Source: Pseudomonas abieticivorans
GTDB lineage: Bacteria > Pseudomonadota > Gammaproteobacteria > Pseudomonadales > Pseudomonadaceae
Reading direction: 5' to 3'
Assembly (NCBI RefSeq): GCF_023509015.1
Contig: NZ_CP094975.1
Location: 875,501-939,500 of the forward strand
DNA: 64,000 bases
The stretch's first letter is position 1. Every line of letters starts with the position of its first letter. The translations under genes and the position numbers were made by a program. Positions 44,035-53,136 of the stretch are shown here, in pieces. The notes under the pieces are model-generated. The model worked only from the letters and a program-made list of their open reading frames with translations, was not told the DNA's origin and did no database searches.

Positions 44035-44505
44035 ATGACCCAGGTTACCAACACCCCTTACGAGGCCCTCGAAGTCGGCCAGACCGCCAGCTACAGCAAG
44101 ACCGTCGAAGAGCGCGACATCCAACTGTTCGCCGCCATGTCCGGTGACCACAACCCGGTGCACTTGGACGCCGAGTTCGCCGCCGCCACCATGTTCAAGG
44201 AACGCATTGCCCACGGCATGTTCAGCGGCGCCCTGATCAGCGCGGCGGTAGCTTGCGAGCTGCCTGGGCCGGGCACCATCTACATCGGCCAGCAGATGAG
44301 CTTTCAAAAGCCGGTGAAAATCGGCGATACCCTGACCGTACGCCTGGAAATCCTCGAGAAAATGCCCAAGTTTCGCGTGCGCATCGCCACCCGCGTGTTC
44401 AACCAGCGCGATGAGCTGGTGGTGGACGGCGAGGCCGAGATCCTGGCGCCGCGCAAGCAGCAGACCGTAACGTTGCCGACCTTGCCACCGATCAGCATTG
44501 GCTGA
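44035..44505 (+). CDS. phaJ1: (R)-specific enoyl-CoA hydratase (MaoC-like)
   Basis: This 156-aa hotdog-fold hydratase converts trans-2-enoyl-CoA to (R)-3-hydroxyacyl-CoA, linking beta-oxidation to polyhydroxyalkanoate synthesis. Catalytic Asp38 and His43 lie in the SGDHNPVHLD motif with the normal spacing of five, followed by FKERIAHGMFSGALIS. Length and ends agree with P. aeruginosa PhaJ1 (PA3302, 156 aa). AAGGAT is upstream. Confidence 0.9.
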   Translation: MTQVTNTPYEALEVGQTASYSKTVEERDIQLFAAMSGDHNPVHLDAEFAAATMFKERIAHGMFSGALISAAVACELPGPGTIYIGQQMSFQKPVKIGDTLTVRLEILEKMPKFRVRIATRVFNQRDELVVDGEAEILAPRKQQTVTLPTLPPISIG

Positions 44506-44537
44506 TTTTTAATTCTGCGCGAAAAGGCCACCGCCAG

Positions 44538-45395
44538 TCAGGGGTGCTGCACCTGCACGCTGGCGGTCATCCCCGCGCTTAACGTCACACCCTCCGGCAC
44601 CTGGTCGATCTTGATCCGCACCGGTATCCGCTGCGCCAGGCGTACCCAGTTAAACGTCGGCTCTACCTGGGCCAGCAACTGTGAGTCGGGGTTGGTGTTG
44701 GCGTCGGTGATGCCGCGGCTGATGCTTTCCACGTGGCCCTGCATCGGCTCGTCGGCGCTCATCAGCCACACCTTCACTGGGTCGCCGACTTTGACCCGGG
44801 GCAGCTTGGTTTCTTCGAAATACGCTTGCACATAAAAGGTCGAATCATCGATCAAGGCCATCACCGCCTGCCCGGCGTTCACGTAGTTGCCTGCCGCCAG
44901 GCGCAGGTTGGTGATGTGCCCGCTGCGCGGCGCATGCACTTCGCTGCGCGCCAGGTTGAGCGCCGCCACGGTGACGTCGGCCTGGGCCTCGCGCAACTGG
45001 CCACGGGCAATGCCGGCGGCGATCTGGGCGTTTTCGCGCAGTTCGGCGCTGATGGCCTGGGTACCCAGGCTGGCCCGGCGCGCGGCTTCCTGCTCGGCTT
45101 GGTTGAGCTGTTGCTGGCGGGTGTAGACCACCGCCTGGGCTTTCTCCAGGGCGGCCTGGAAGCGGTCGCGGTCAATGGACAGCAACAGGTCGCCGGCCTT
45201 CACCGGCTGGTTGTCCTGCACCTTGAGCTCACGCACCCACCCCGACACGTCGGGTGCCACGGTGGTGACGTCGGCACGGATCCGCGCATCACGGGTCCAG
45301 GGCGACAGCATGTAGTACTGCCACAGGTGCCAGCCGGCAAACAGCGCGACAATCACCAGGGCCAGGGTTACCGCGATTCGTACCGATGTACGCAT
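44538..45395 (-). CDS. HlyD-family membrane fusion protein of FUSC efflux system (AaeA-like)
   Basis: This 285-aa protein has one N-terminal membrane helix (IAVTLALVIVALFAGWHLW), a lipoyl/barrel-sandwich domain (VTTVAPDVSGWVRELKVQDNQPVKAGD, split at APDVSG), a helical hairpin (75-140) and a beta-barrel (YFEETKLPRVKVGD). It should bridge the FUSC inner-membrane protein to the outer membrane. AAGGAG is 6 nt upstream. It is the last gene of a three-gene operon. Confidence 0.88.
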   Translation of the reverse strand: MRTSVRIAVTLALVIVALFAGWHLWQYYMLSPWTRDARIRADVTTVAPDVSGWVRELKVQDNQPVKAGDLLLSIDRDRFQAALEKAQAVVYTRQQQLNQAEQEAARRASLGTQAISAELRENAQIAAGIARGQLREAQADVTVAALNLARSEVHAPRSGHITNLRLAAGNYVNAGQAVMALIDDSTFYVQAYFEETKLPRVKVGDPVKVWLMSADEPMQGHVESISRGITDANTNPDSQLLAQVEPTFNWVRLAQRIPVRIKIDQVPEGVTLSAGMTASVQVQHP

Positions 45396-45405
45396 GATCC
45401 ACTCC

Positions 45406-45612
45406 TTACAAGGGTCCGAGCACGCTGGTCACCAGCGTCAGGATGCAAATGAACAGCGCGAAATCGAACAGCGCTTCGTGCCAGATCCAGCGGCTGAGCG
45501 GGGTCAGGCGCAGCAATAAACGCAACCCGCCTGTCAACGCCAGCGCCAGCAATACGTACAACAAGAACGGGCTGAGCAGCACCCCGCCCACTGACCACTC
45601 ACGCAGCCCCAT
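45406..45612 (-). CDS. DUF1656 small membrane protein (AaeX-like)
   Basis: This 68-aa protein has two membrane helices (LSPFLLYVLLALALTGGL and LFDFALFICILTLVTSVL) and the family N-terminus GLREWSVGGVLLSPF. It is consistently found between FUSC and HlyD-type genes. The start overlaps the end of the FUSC gene by 14 nt, implying coupled translation. Confidence 0.85.
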   Translation of the reverse strand: MGLREWSVGGVLLSPFLLYVLLALALTGGLRLLLRLTPLSRWIWHEALFDFALFICILTLVTSVLGPL

Positions 45613-47641
45613 GAATTTCCTCCTGCCGGCGGCACCAGCGGCGCCAGCTGTTCAGCAATTGCAGCACCGCGCCCTTGGCCAGGCGCAGCGCATCGTTGGG
45701 CGGTTGTTGCTCCAGCACCTGCATGAAACGTTCGGTGGGTGCTTGCAGGGCATCGCCACGACCGGCCTGCGGGCCTTGGGTGAGCAACGCTTGAAGCGCA
45801 TCCAGGTAGGCCTGGTCACTGCCCTTGAGCGGCTGGCCGGCGATGGCCAGGCAATTGCGCAGGTGCAGCAGTTCGTCGCCCATGTCCAAACCATGCAGGT
45901 CGCCGTCCATGTGCTCGCGCTCGGTGTGGTCGAGGCCGGCGTGCATGCGCGCCAGTTGCAACAGGCGGTCGGCCATGCGCCCGCCAAACCAGGTTTCGGC
46001 GCCGCGCAGTTCACGGTGGGTCAGGCGCACCAGATCCTGCTGGGTGGCCGCGCGCAGGCGCCGGCTTTGCCAGATGGGGTAGCGAAACACCAACAATTTG
46101 AACGCCAGCACCGCCGCGCCCACGCCCATGACGATGGCCATGGCATTGTTGAGAAAACTGGCGACACTGAAGCTCATGTGGTTGCTGACCGACACCAGCA
46201 CGATGAAGTGCAGGCAAAAAGAAGTCGCCGTGGGGCCGATCTTAGGGTTGGCCATGCCCAGCGCGCCAAAGAACAACGGCACGCCCATGGCCATGCACAG
46301 CATGGCGAAACTGCTCCACTGCGGCAGGATGATTTGCCCCACCAGCAAGGCCGTCGGCACGGCCAACGCTATCCCGCGCAAGAACGCCATGCCGATCTGC
46401 GCGCCATTCTCGCGGCTGGCGAACAAGCCGCACACCACGCACGTCAACAGCATCCCGCCGGACGCGGCCGGCCAGGCCGTGGCCAGCCAGAAACAGGCCA
46501 TGGCCAAAAATGCCAGGGCACTGCGCGAACCGAACAGCAGCGCCGAGGTGTAGTCGCGCTGCACCGCCAGGGTATCGGGCAATACCTTGGGTGGGCGCCC
46601 CTGCTCCACGCCATTGAGCGCCAGGTCACAGGCCATGGCGGTGTCAAGCAACAGGGTCATGCGCGCCAGGCAGTAGTGCTGCGCCGAACTGTGCCGCTCA
46701 TCATTGGCGGCGTCCCACACTTGCTGGCGCAGCAACAACAACGTTGCTTGAGCGGGCGCCTGCAACGCCGCGCGCACCTGTTCCAGCCAAGGGGCCAACA
46801 CCTGCGCCTCGTGGTCATCCAGTTGCCGCCACTGGCGCCGCACCGAGCGGGCAATACGCAACAGCACCAGCAACTGCTGGATCAGCCCGCGAATCGCCAG
46901 TGCCCGGCCACGCCCCAAGGGCCCCTCGAACCAGGCATGCTCACGCTGCGCATCCACCGCCACCAGGCGAGCCAGTATCTCCAATAGCCCCTTGCGCGCA
47001 CTTTCGTCGCCGGCCAAGGTGGCCTGCGCCGCCTGCAGGCCACTGTCATAGGCTTGTCGGGCCTGCAGCGCCAGTTGCTTTTCCACCCGCGAGGGCCAGA
47101 GCAAGGCGCTGGACAGCGTGGCGCAAATAATCCCCAGGCTGATCTCGGTGGAGCGCGCCACCGCCTGGTCGAAGATCGTCAATGGGTGGCTCAGCGCGGG
47201 CAACGCGATGATCGCCACCGTGTAGCCGGCCAGCACGAACGAATAGGAAAATGCGCTGCGCAACTGCGTCGACACCGCCGTGCACAGCGCCAGCCACAAG
47301 GCCAGGCTGAGCAGAAACAACCACGGTGCCTGCGCGGCCAGGCCCATGAACACCACCGACATGATCGTGCCCACCAACGTGCCAAACAGCCGCGCCAGGC
47401 CCTTCTGCACCACCATGCCCGACAGCGGCTGCGCAACGATGAACGCCGTCATCAAGGCCCAGGAAGGCTGCTCCAACCCCCAGCGCATGGCCAACCACAA
47501 CGCCAGGCCGGCACCGAGCAGGGTCTTGATGGCAAACTGCACGGCGGCAAGGTTGGGCGCGAACAGGGCCTGGAAAGTGGTGCGCACGGCGGGGGCCTTA
47601 TGAGGGGGTATAGTAACGATAGACGGGGAATGGTTAGGCAT
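45599..47641 (-). CDS. FUSC-family inner-membrane efflux protein (AaeB-like)
   Basis: This 680-aa protein has two clusters of membrane helices (about 25-180 and 360-520) joined and followed by soluble helical regions, the FUSC/AaeB architecture. Examples are IKTLLGAGLALWLAMRWGL, FLAMACFWLATAWPAASGGML and SVSNHMSFSVASF. It probably exports aromatic acids or related toxic metabolites with the two downstream genes. A palindrome at 47646-47661 lies immediately before the start and may bind a MarR- or LysR-type regulator, but no regulator gene is adjacent. Confidence 0.88.
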   Translation of the reverse strand: MPNHSPSIVTIPPHKAPAVRTTFQALFAPNLAAVQFAIKTLLGAGLALWLAMRWGLEQPSWALMTAFIVAQPLSGMVVQKGLARLFGTLVGTIMSVVFMGLAAQAPWLFLLSLALWLALCTAVSTQLRSAFSYSFVLAGYTVAIIALPALSHPLTIFDQAVARSTEISLGIICATLSSALLWPSRVEKQLALQARQAYDSGLQAAQATLAGDESARKGLLEILARLVAVDAQREHAWFEGPLGRGRALAIRGLIQQLLVLLRIARSVRRQWRQLDDHEAQVLAPWLEQVRAALQAPAQATLLLLRQQVWDAANDERHSSAQHYCLARMTLLLDTAMACDLALNGVEQGRPPKVLPDTLAVQRDYTSALLFGSRSALAFLAMACFWLATAWPAASGGMLLTCVVCGLFASRENGAQIGMAFLRGIALAVPTALLVGQIILPQWSSFAMLCMAMGVPLFFGALGMANPKIGPTATSFCLHFIVLVSVSNHMSFSVASFLNNAMAIVMGVGAAVLAFKLLVFRYPIWQSRRLRAATQQDLVRLTHRELRGAETWFGGRMADRLLQLARMHAGLDHTEREHMDGDLHGLDMGDELLHLRNCLAIAGQPLKGSDQAYLDALQALLTQGPQAGRGDALQAPTERFMQVLEQQPPNDALRLAKGAVLQLLNSWRRWCRRQEEIHGAA

Positions 47642-47645
47642 ATAA

Positions 47646-47661
47646 ATAGCTAGCTAACTAT
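47646..47661. promoter_or_regulatory. ATAGCTAGCTAACTAT palindrome upstream of the FUSC gene
   Basis: This near-perfect 16-bp inverted repeat begins 5 nt before the FUSC ATG and contains TAGCTA. Such elements are typical of MarR-family operators in front of FUSC/emrAB-type operons. Confidence 0.45.
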
Positions 47662-47688
47662 CTTATACTAACAGCACCTTTGCTTGCC

Positions 47689-47727
47689 GTCATCTGGTTC
47701 GTGACGCGCTCCAGCGAACCAGATGAC
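47689..47727 (-). terminator. Strong hairpin after the RTX-protease gene
   Basis: GTCATCTGGTTCG and CGAACCAGATGAC are perfect 13-bp arms around a 13-nt loop, about 20 bp after the minus-strand stop. There is no T-tract. Confidence 0.65.
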
Positions 47728-47745
47728 CGACCAGGCCCAGAAACA

Positions 47746-50700
47746 TCAGGCGGCATTTGCAGCCAATTGGAACGGAGTCACTTGCCCCTCGGCCGCGAAC
47801 ACAGGCGAGAGGGTTGAGGTTTGGGGTGCGAACGTCGCCATGGACTGAATAAAGCTGTCCACCGACGACGCCATCTGCGGTTGTGTGAACGAAGCGAGAG
47901 CAGGCTGTTCAGGTGCATCCAGCAAGCTGTTGAACAACGCAGGCCCAGACTCCTGCGGCGCAAAAATGAAATCCGCTTCGCCCAGTTGCGTACGCCCCAC
48001 CGCGTCCAGGAAAGCTAGCGTCACGCCGGTGGCGCCATCGGCAGGCTGGGTACTGAGCTCAAGGCCATGAATCAACGACAACCCATTGATGGTGGCACGT
48101 TTCACATCCGTCAGCACCAGATCGCCAAGGCCCCTCGCCCCCGTCTGGCTGACGTCGATCTTGTCCACCCCTTGGCGAAACCCTCGTAGTGCATTCTTGT
48201 AGTGCGCCACACCCTGCTGGCGAGCCACCACATAAGCATATGCATCGATGCTTGGCCGGCTGTAAATCACACCCGTCAAGGCCGCGACGAATTGCCCACC
48301 CTCGCTGGTAATGCTGATACCGCCGGCCCCACCACTCATGACCACCCTGGCAGGCTCGACAAGCGCAGGCTCGCGGGTGCCTTGCTCGCTATAGAACGAC
48401 GCCTGGGGCCCGCTAAAATAGTTCTGAAATTTGAAATGGCCTTCGTTCAAGTCGGCCGTTTTCAACCCGCTTACACTCAAGCTTTGCCCTGCCCCCAGCG
48501 CTACCGAGACGCCTTCGCCCGTATCGCTCATCTTCAGCGCGCTGAACGCCAGCCCTTCGAAACCCACCAGGTTGATGGTTTCGTTGTGTACCGGGGAGAA
48601 ATTGATCAGCCTGTCGCTGCCCCCCGCACGCTGCGCAATCACGAACACATCCGTGCCCGCACCGCCGGTAAGGGTGTTGCTGCCCCGCCCACCGTTGAGC
48701 AGCGTATTGGCAGGGCCGGCGGTGAGCGAGTCGTCGCCGTCGCCGGTGATAACGGCCTGCAACCTCGTGGGATTGGCCAGGGTGAGCGCAGCTCCACTCA
48801 GGGTCGCAGTACCTTGCTCAAGGTTGACCTCCACAGCGCCGGAAACGGCAGCCGCATTGAATACACTGACGCCATCACCTGCGCCAATGTTCAGCCGGCC
48901 GGGGTCGGCTGCCGCGAGCGTGCTGAACTCGTCGGTCAATACGTGTTGCGTCACTGCGTCGTTTTCACCATAAAGCCGCGCAGCCCATGTATTGACCGTT
49001 AAGGGGGCACCTGTTTCGGCGTTCGTCACGTTCAATGTCCACTCGCCGGCAGACGCCTCACCCCAATGGTGGGTGGTCATGAACGAATACTTGAACGGGC
49101 CATGGCGCTGCGCATCGCTTGGGGTGCCACCCTGGCCGTGGCGGTTCAACAAGGTACTGGAGGTGCCCGTAGGTGAAACCAGCGTGAGGTTAAGATCACC
49201 CAGCTTGCCCAAGTCTGCATCGAAGTCGACTTCCACGTGCTCTACATGGATACCGGCCGGCAGGCTGTGCCGGCTGCTGAGTGTTTGCCCCGGCTGCAAT
49301 GTCTGCCCGATGGCAAGAGCCGGTGAGGACAGCACCGCCTCGTTGGCCGCCGTACTCTGTTTCATCCAACCCTCGGCCATGCGCACTGCCGCCCGCGCAT
49401 CCACCTTGCCGAAACCGTAATCGTCGCTCTTGTGCATCGCGCCGCCATTCCAGTGGCGGGTACCGTTGTCGCTCCAGCTAATGGCTTGACCGTCCACCCG
49501 GCGGGCGGACAGCGCCAAGATCTGTTGCACGTCCCGGTAGCCAAGGTTCGGGTTCGCCTCCAGCATCAATGCAATCACCCCGCTGACAATTGGCGCAGCG
49601 AAACTGGTGCCCTGCGTGGCGGAATAATCACTGCCGAAGATAGACCCCCGCTCGGTTTCGATCTTGCGGCTGGTCGACAGTACGTTGCTGCCGGGCGCCG
49701 CTACCAGCAGGCTGGTGCCGGGGTTTGAGAACGGCGCGACATCCACCTGCAATGTCGACAGGTCCGACTGGGCATTGATGGCGGCCACCTCCACGGTGAA
49801 GCGATTGTTGCTGGTGAACGAACCTTGCGCACTGCCGCCCTTTGCACGGCTGTTGCCACCGGAGGCCACGATCACCGTCCCGAGGCCACCGCGCCCATTG
49901 CTGGCAGCATATTGGGCGTTGGCGACCAAGGCACTGGCCGTGTTGATTCGCCCCTCTTGAAGGTTGCTCACGGCAAAGTCGCGGGTAAAGCCCCAACTGT
50001 TATTGGCGATGTCGTAGCTGACCATTTTGCCCAGGTTGACGAGGTCCATCCCGCGGCTACCCAAGTGATGACCGGCCAGGGTCGCGCCATGGGCAATGCC
50101 CACGCCGCCGGTTTCATTGCGTGCGGCGACCATCACCCCCGCTACTTGCGTCGCATGATTGGAGCGCAAGGCTGGCAGCGAGCCTGCCTGCTGCTCGGCG
50201 CGCAGCCAGGCCTGGTCGACATTCCCGGCAAGGTCCGGGTGGTTGATATCGAAGATCTCCGGCGCCACGGAAAACTCGCCACCGGGCTCGAACTGCGCGA
50301 TGCGCACCCCTTTGCCGGTGTAGTCCTGCCACACGGGGAAGACGTTGATGTCGCCTAGGTACCATTGCTGGCCGGCGAACGGGTCTTTGGGGCTCTGGGC
50401 ATCGTGCAATGTGACATTCGCGCGCAGGATCGCAGTCTTGCCGCTGTCGAGGTCAACCACCGACAACGCCGGCGTCCCCTGGCTGTCGACCACCTCATAC
50501 TTGAAACCCATGGCCGATTGCAGCTCTGCGACGGGGGTAAAAAGCACATTGCCATTCGGATCGATTGCAACGCTTCCGCCCACCGCATCACCCACCGCAG
50601 CGATGCGCAAAGGCCCCTGGCTGGCCATCGCCAGGTCGTTGGCCAACAACGCCGAGGCGCTGATGATCGCAACCCGGTTGCGTTCAATCGGCCTACTCTC

Positions 50701-53136
50701 GATGTCGGAATAAACCGCATCGGACACCGGCAAGCTGTTGGCCGAGCCCAATACCACCGAAGAAATATCCTGGAAGTTAAGTTGCTGAACATTACGAAGC
50801 GTGACCGTGCCATCTCGCCCCTGCACGTTGTCTGCAACACGGAACTCACCGGCGCCAGCCGTTATCGAGTACTCGCCATAAGAACCGTGCAACGTCACGC
50901 TGTTGACACCGCCCCCGCCATCGATGGTGGCGTTGCCCTGCCCCACCTCTATGACATCATTGCCTTCTTTGCCCAAAATGAAATCATTGCCTTTGCCCGC
51001 GTAAATGATGCTGCCTTGGGCCGATGCCTGGATCTTGTCACCCATGGGGCCTGCATAGATGACGGACATGCCATGACCACCGATGATGGTGTTTGGCCCG
51101 CTGCCGCCACTGAGCACGTCCCTGCCGCCCCCGCCAATCAAGACGGCGCCCGCTGCCCCACCCTTCAAAAAAGCACTGCGCTTACCCCCGGCAATCAACC
51201 AGTCGACACCTTGGCCGCCTTGGGCGATGGTCAAGCCGGCCTTGGCCAGATTGAGCACCATGCCCTTGTCACCGACGATGAGTGCTGTGTCGCGACCGCC
51301 GTTACCTTGAATGTCGTCAGGGTTGTCAGTCGCGCTGATAACGAACACATCATCGCCCGCCCCGCCTACATAGGTATTACTGCCCTCCCCCCCTACCAGC
51401 CAACTCCCCCCTTGAGCGGCCTGCAAGCGGTCATTGCCCTTACCCCCGTAAACGCTACCCACGCCCAGCTGTTGGGCATCCAGGGTTTGCCCCGCATCGA
51501 CGAGGCTGGCATAGGCCGTGGTCGACACGTCCCCGGCACGGGACACGACGCGTACCGCGCCGGCTTCGTGGGTGACCAGACTGCTGACGGTATCGGCCAG
51601 AAAACTCACCGCCAAGGCTTCTCGTGTTTCGCCATTGATGACAAAACTGCCACGTGCCTGCACGGTGTTGCCTTGGCGCACATCACTTTGGACCGGCGTT
51701 GCCGACACTTGGATCTGCGTGATGCCCCATTCATCCAGGGTCTTCAGCTCACCCGCCACCGACTGGCCATCGTGGGAAGCATCCACCCAGACCCGCAGCT
51801 GTGCCCAGACCGGGTCTGCCGCCGTAATCATTCGGTCCGCGTTACCGTCGACGCTGTTCAACGCCTCAAAGCCATCCTTGAATGGCCGTTCACCCGGTTG
51901 GCCGTCCTTGCCCGCCTGCCCGCCGTAGTACTCGGAAAACATTTGATGCACACCGATGACCTGGCCACTGCCATCGTCCAGCACCAACATGCCGGTAGTA
52001 CGGTCGGCCCACCCCGTGCGTTTCAGGGTGCCACTGTGGTCCACGTCAAACAGCACGCCGTCGCTGATAGGTGCCAACTGGATGCCCTGGCCGGTCAAAT
52101 CCAGCAGCAGTGGGTCTACGAAGACATTGTGGGTGGTTTGCGCTGCCAAGCCATTGAGCACAATGGCATTGCTGACACCGAAGAAGTCCGCCTGGGCTGC
52201 TCGGTAGTGTTCAGCCAAGTGCTGCGAAGGCCTGGCATTGGGGTCCAACTGAATTTCGCCGGGCCGCAGCCCGCCCGTGGCCAGGCTGCCTATTTGAGCG
52301 GAAGCAAAGTCCGTCTTGTCCAGGGTGCCGTCGGTGAACGCGATCTGGTAACTGGGGGTGTTGACGACAAAACCGTTGGACACATCCTGCTGTGCAGCGC
52401 TTTCGTTCTGGATACGCTGCTGCGGCTGCGGGTTGGGTTCGATCCCGATGTTGATGAAATCCAGGGGCACCTTGTCGGGGCTCAGTGCGGGGATGAGGGT
52501 TTCCTCTGGGACCGGGAACTGGGCGCTGATGTGGTCCAGCATGGTCAATACCGTGGGGGCGGACCAGATGCGATTGTTCCAGGTTTGCGCCGCTTGGCGG
52601 TGCTCGGGGTTGTCGCTGCTGAGTGCTTCGTAAATGATTTTTTGTGAGCTGACAGCGATGGCCGCTTCTTCGAACTGGTTGCCTGCCGAGTCGAGTACTT
52701 GGTCCATGTAGGGTTGCCTTTTTTCTTTCGACAAGACCTTCAGGATCGCATCCAAGGTCCAGGTATCGGGTTCGTAGCCATGAGTTGAAAATGCGAGTGC
52801 GTGGAAGTCCGCGATTTCTTTATAATTCAACTCTCGGACAATACGACCATCATTGTTTTTTACCAAACTTAACGCTTCAAGGTACTGATCAGCCATCTCG
52901 AATCTAATCAAGTTCGTTTTGGCTTCATCAATAGGTCGCCCTACTTCATTGCCGGCCTGCTGCATGAACTTGATCGCCGCCTTGCCCGAAAGGGAGTCTC
53001 CCCTTGCCACGCCGTTGGCCAAGTTCGCGTACTTGAACCCCTTCTCAGCCATATAGGTATACATAACATCAAGTCCTTGGGTGGTCAGTAACACCCTCGC
53101 ATGATCCAGATCAGCTTGCCCTATATCAATCTTCAT
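47746..53136 (-). CDS. Giant type I secreted RTX protein with kexin-like S8 peptidase and P domain
   Basis: The product is about 1796 aa with no Sec signal (residue numbers count from the ATG at 53139). Order: helical N-terminal domain of unknown type (1-210); a degenerate 'DPLLLDLTGQGI...DVDHSGTLKRTGW' calcium-binding segment (340-480); RTX glycine repeats (565-750, e.g. GGAGDDVFV, GGGGRDVLSGG); a cadherin/VCBS-like domain (800-910); an S8 peptidase (920-1255) with His995 (SNHATQVAG), Asn1096 (SGGNS) and Ser1179 (GTSFAAP); a proprotein-convertase P domain (1290-1390); more RTX repeats (1466-1500); and a C-terminal secretion-signal-like end (SVDSFIQSMATFAP...LAANAA). The usual catalytic Asp is Glu951 (AQFEPGG). 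Two start ATGs exist; 53136 has the better spacing to GGAG. The gene overlaps the partner gene upstream. It is exported, presumably, by the HlyB/HlyD pair encoded in the same operon. Confidence 0.85.
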   Translation of the reverse strand: MKIDIGQADLDHARVLLTTQGLDVMYTYMAEKGFKYANLANGVARGDSLSGKAAIKFMQQAGNEVGRPIDEAKTNLIRFEMADQYLEALSLVKNNDGRIVRELNYKEIADFHALAFSTHGYEPDTWTLDAILKVLSKEKRQPYMDQVLDSAGNQFEEAAIAVSSQKIIYEALSSDNPEHRQAAQTWNNRIWSAPTVLTMLDHISAQFPVPEETLIPALSPDKVPLDFINIGIEPNPQPQQRIQNESAAQQDVSNGFVVNTPSYQIAFTDGTLDKTDFASAQIGSLATGGLRPGEIQLDPNARPSQHLAEHYRAAQADFFGVSNAIVLNGLAAQTTHNVFVDPLLLDLTGQGIQLAPISDGVLFDVDHSGTLKRTGWADRTTGMLVLDDGSGQVIGVHQMFSEYYGGQAGKDGQPGERPFKDGFEALNSVDGNADRMITAADPVWAQLRVWVDASHDGQSVAGELKTLDEWGITQIQVSATPVQSDVRQGNTVQARGSFVINGETREALAVSFLADTVSSLVTHEAGAVRVVSRAGDVSTTAYASLVDAGQTLDAQQLGVGSVYGGKGNDRLQAAQGGSWLVGGEGSNTYVGGAGDDVFVISATDNPDDIQGNGGRDTALIVGDKGMVLNLAKAGLTIAQGGQGVDWLIAGGKRSAFLKGGAAGAVLIGGGGRDVLSGGSGPNTIIGGHGMSVIYAGPMGDKIQASAQGSIIYAGKGNDFILGKEGNDVIEVGQGNATIDGGGGVNSVTLHGSYGEYSITAGAGEFRVADNVQGRDGTVTLRNVQQLNFQDISSVVLGSANSLPVSDAVYSDIESRPIERNRVAIISASALLANDLAMASQGPLRIAAVGDAVGGSVAIDPNGNVLFTPVAELQSAMGFKYEVVDSQGTPALSVVDLDSGKTAILRANVTLHDAQSPKDPFAGQQWYLGDINVFPVWQDYTGKGVRIAQFEPGGEFSVAPEIFDINHPDLAGNVDQAWLRAEQQAGSLPALRSNHATQVAGVMVAARNETGGVGIAHGATLAGHHLGSRGMDLVNLGKMVSYDIANNSWGFTRDFAVSNLQEGRINTASALVANAQYAASNGRGGLGTVIVASGGNSRAKGGSAQGSFTSNNRFTVEVAAINAQSDLSTLQVDVAPFSNPGTSLLVAAPGSNVLSTSRKIETERGSIFGSDYSATQGTSFAAPIVSGVIALMLEANPNLGYRDVQQILALSARRVDGQAISWSDNGTRHWNGGAMHKSDDYGFGKVDARAAVRMAEGWMKQSTAANEAVLSSPALAIGQTLQPGQTLSSRHSLPAGIHVEHVEVDFDADLGKLGDLNLTLVSPTGTSSTLLNRHGQGGTPSDAQRHGPFKYSFMTTHHWGEASAGEWTLNVTNAETGAPLTVNTWAARLYGENDAVTQHVLTDEFSTLAAADPGRLNIGAGDGVSVFNAAAVSGAVEVNLEQGTATLSGAALTLANPTRLQAVITGDGDDSLTAGPANTLLNGGRGSNTLTGGAGTDVFVIAQRAGGSDRLINFSPVHNETINLVGFEGLAFSALKMSDTGEGVSVALGAGQSLSVSGLKTADLNEGHFKFQNYFSGPQASFYSEQGTREPALVEPARVVMSGGAGGISITSEGGQFVAALTGVIYSRPSIDAYAYVVARQQGVAHYKNALRGFRQGVDKIDVSQTGARGLGDLVLTDVKRATINGLSLIHGLELSTQPADGATGVTLAFLDAVGRTQLGEADFIFAPQESGPALFNSLLDAPEQPALASFTQPQMASSVDSFIQSMATFAPQTSTLSPVFAAEGQVTPFQLAANAA

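Noticed and set aside
50365..52647. 760-codon open frame on the plus strand inside the RTX region
   Set aside because: It is antisense to the giant RTX gene, which has clear domains and repeats in the opposite frame. The open frame is a by-product of codon bias.
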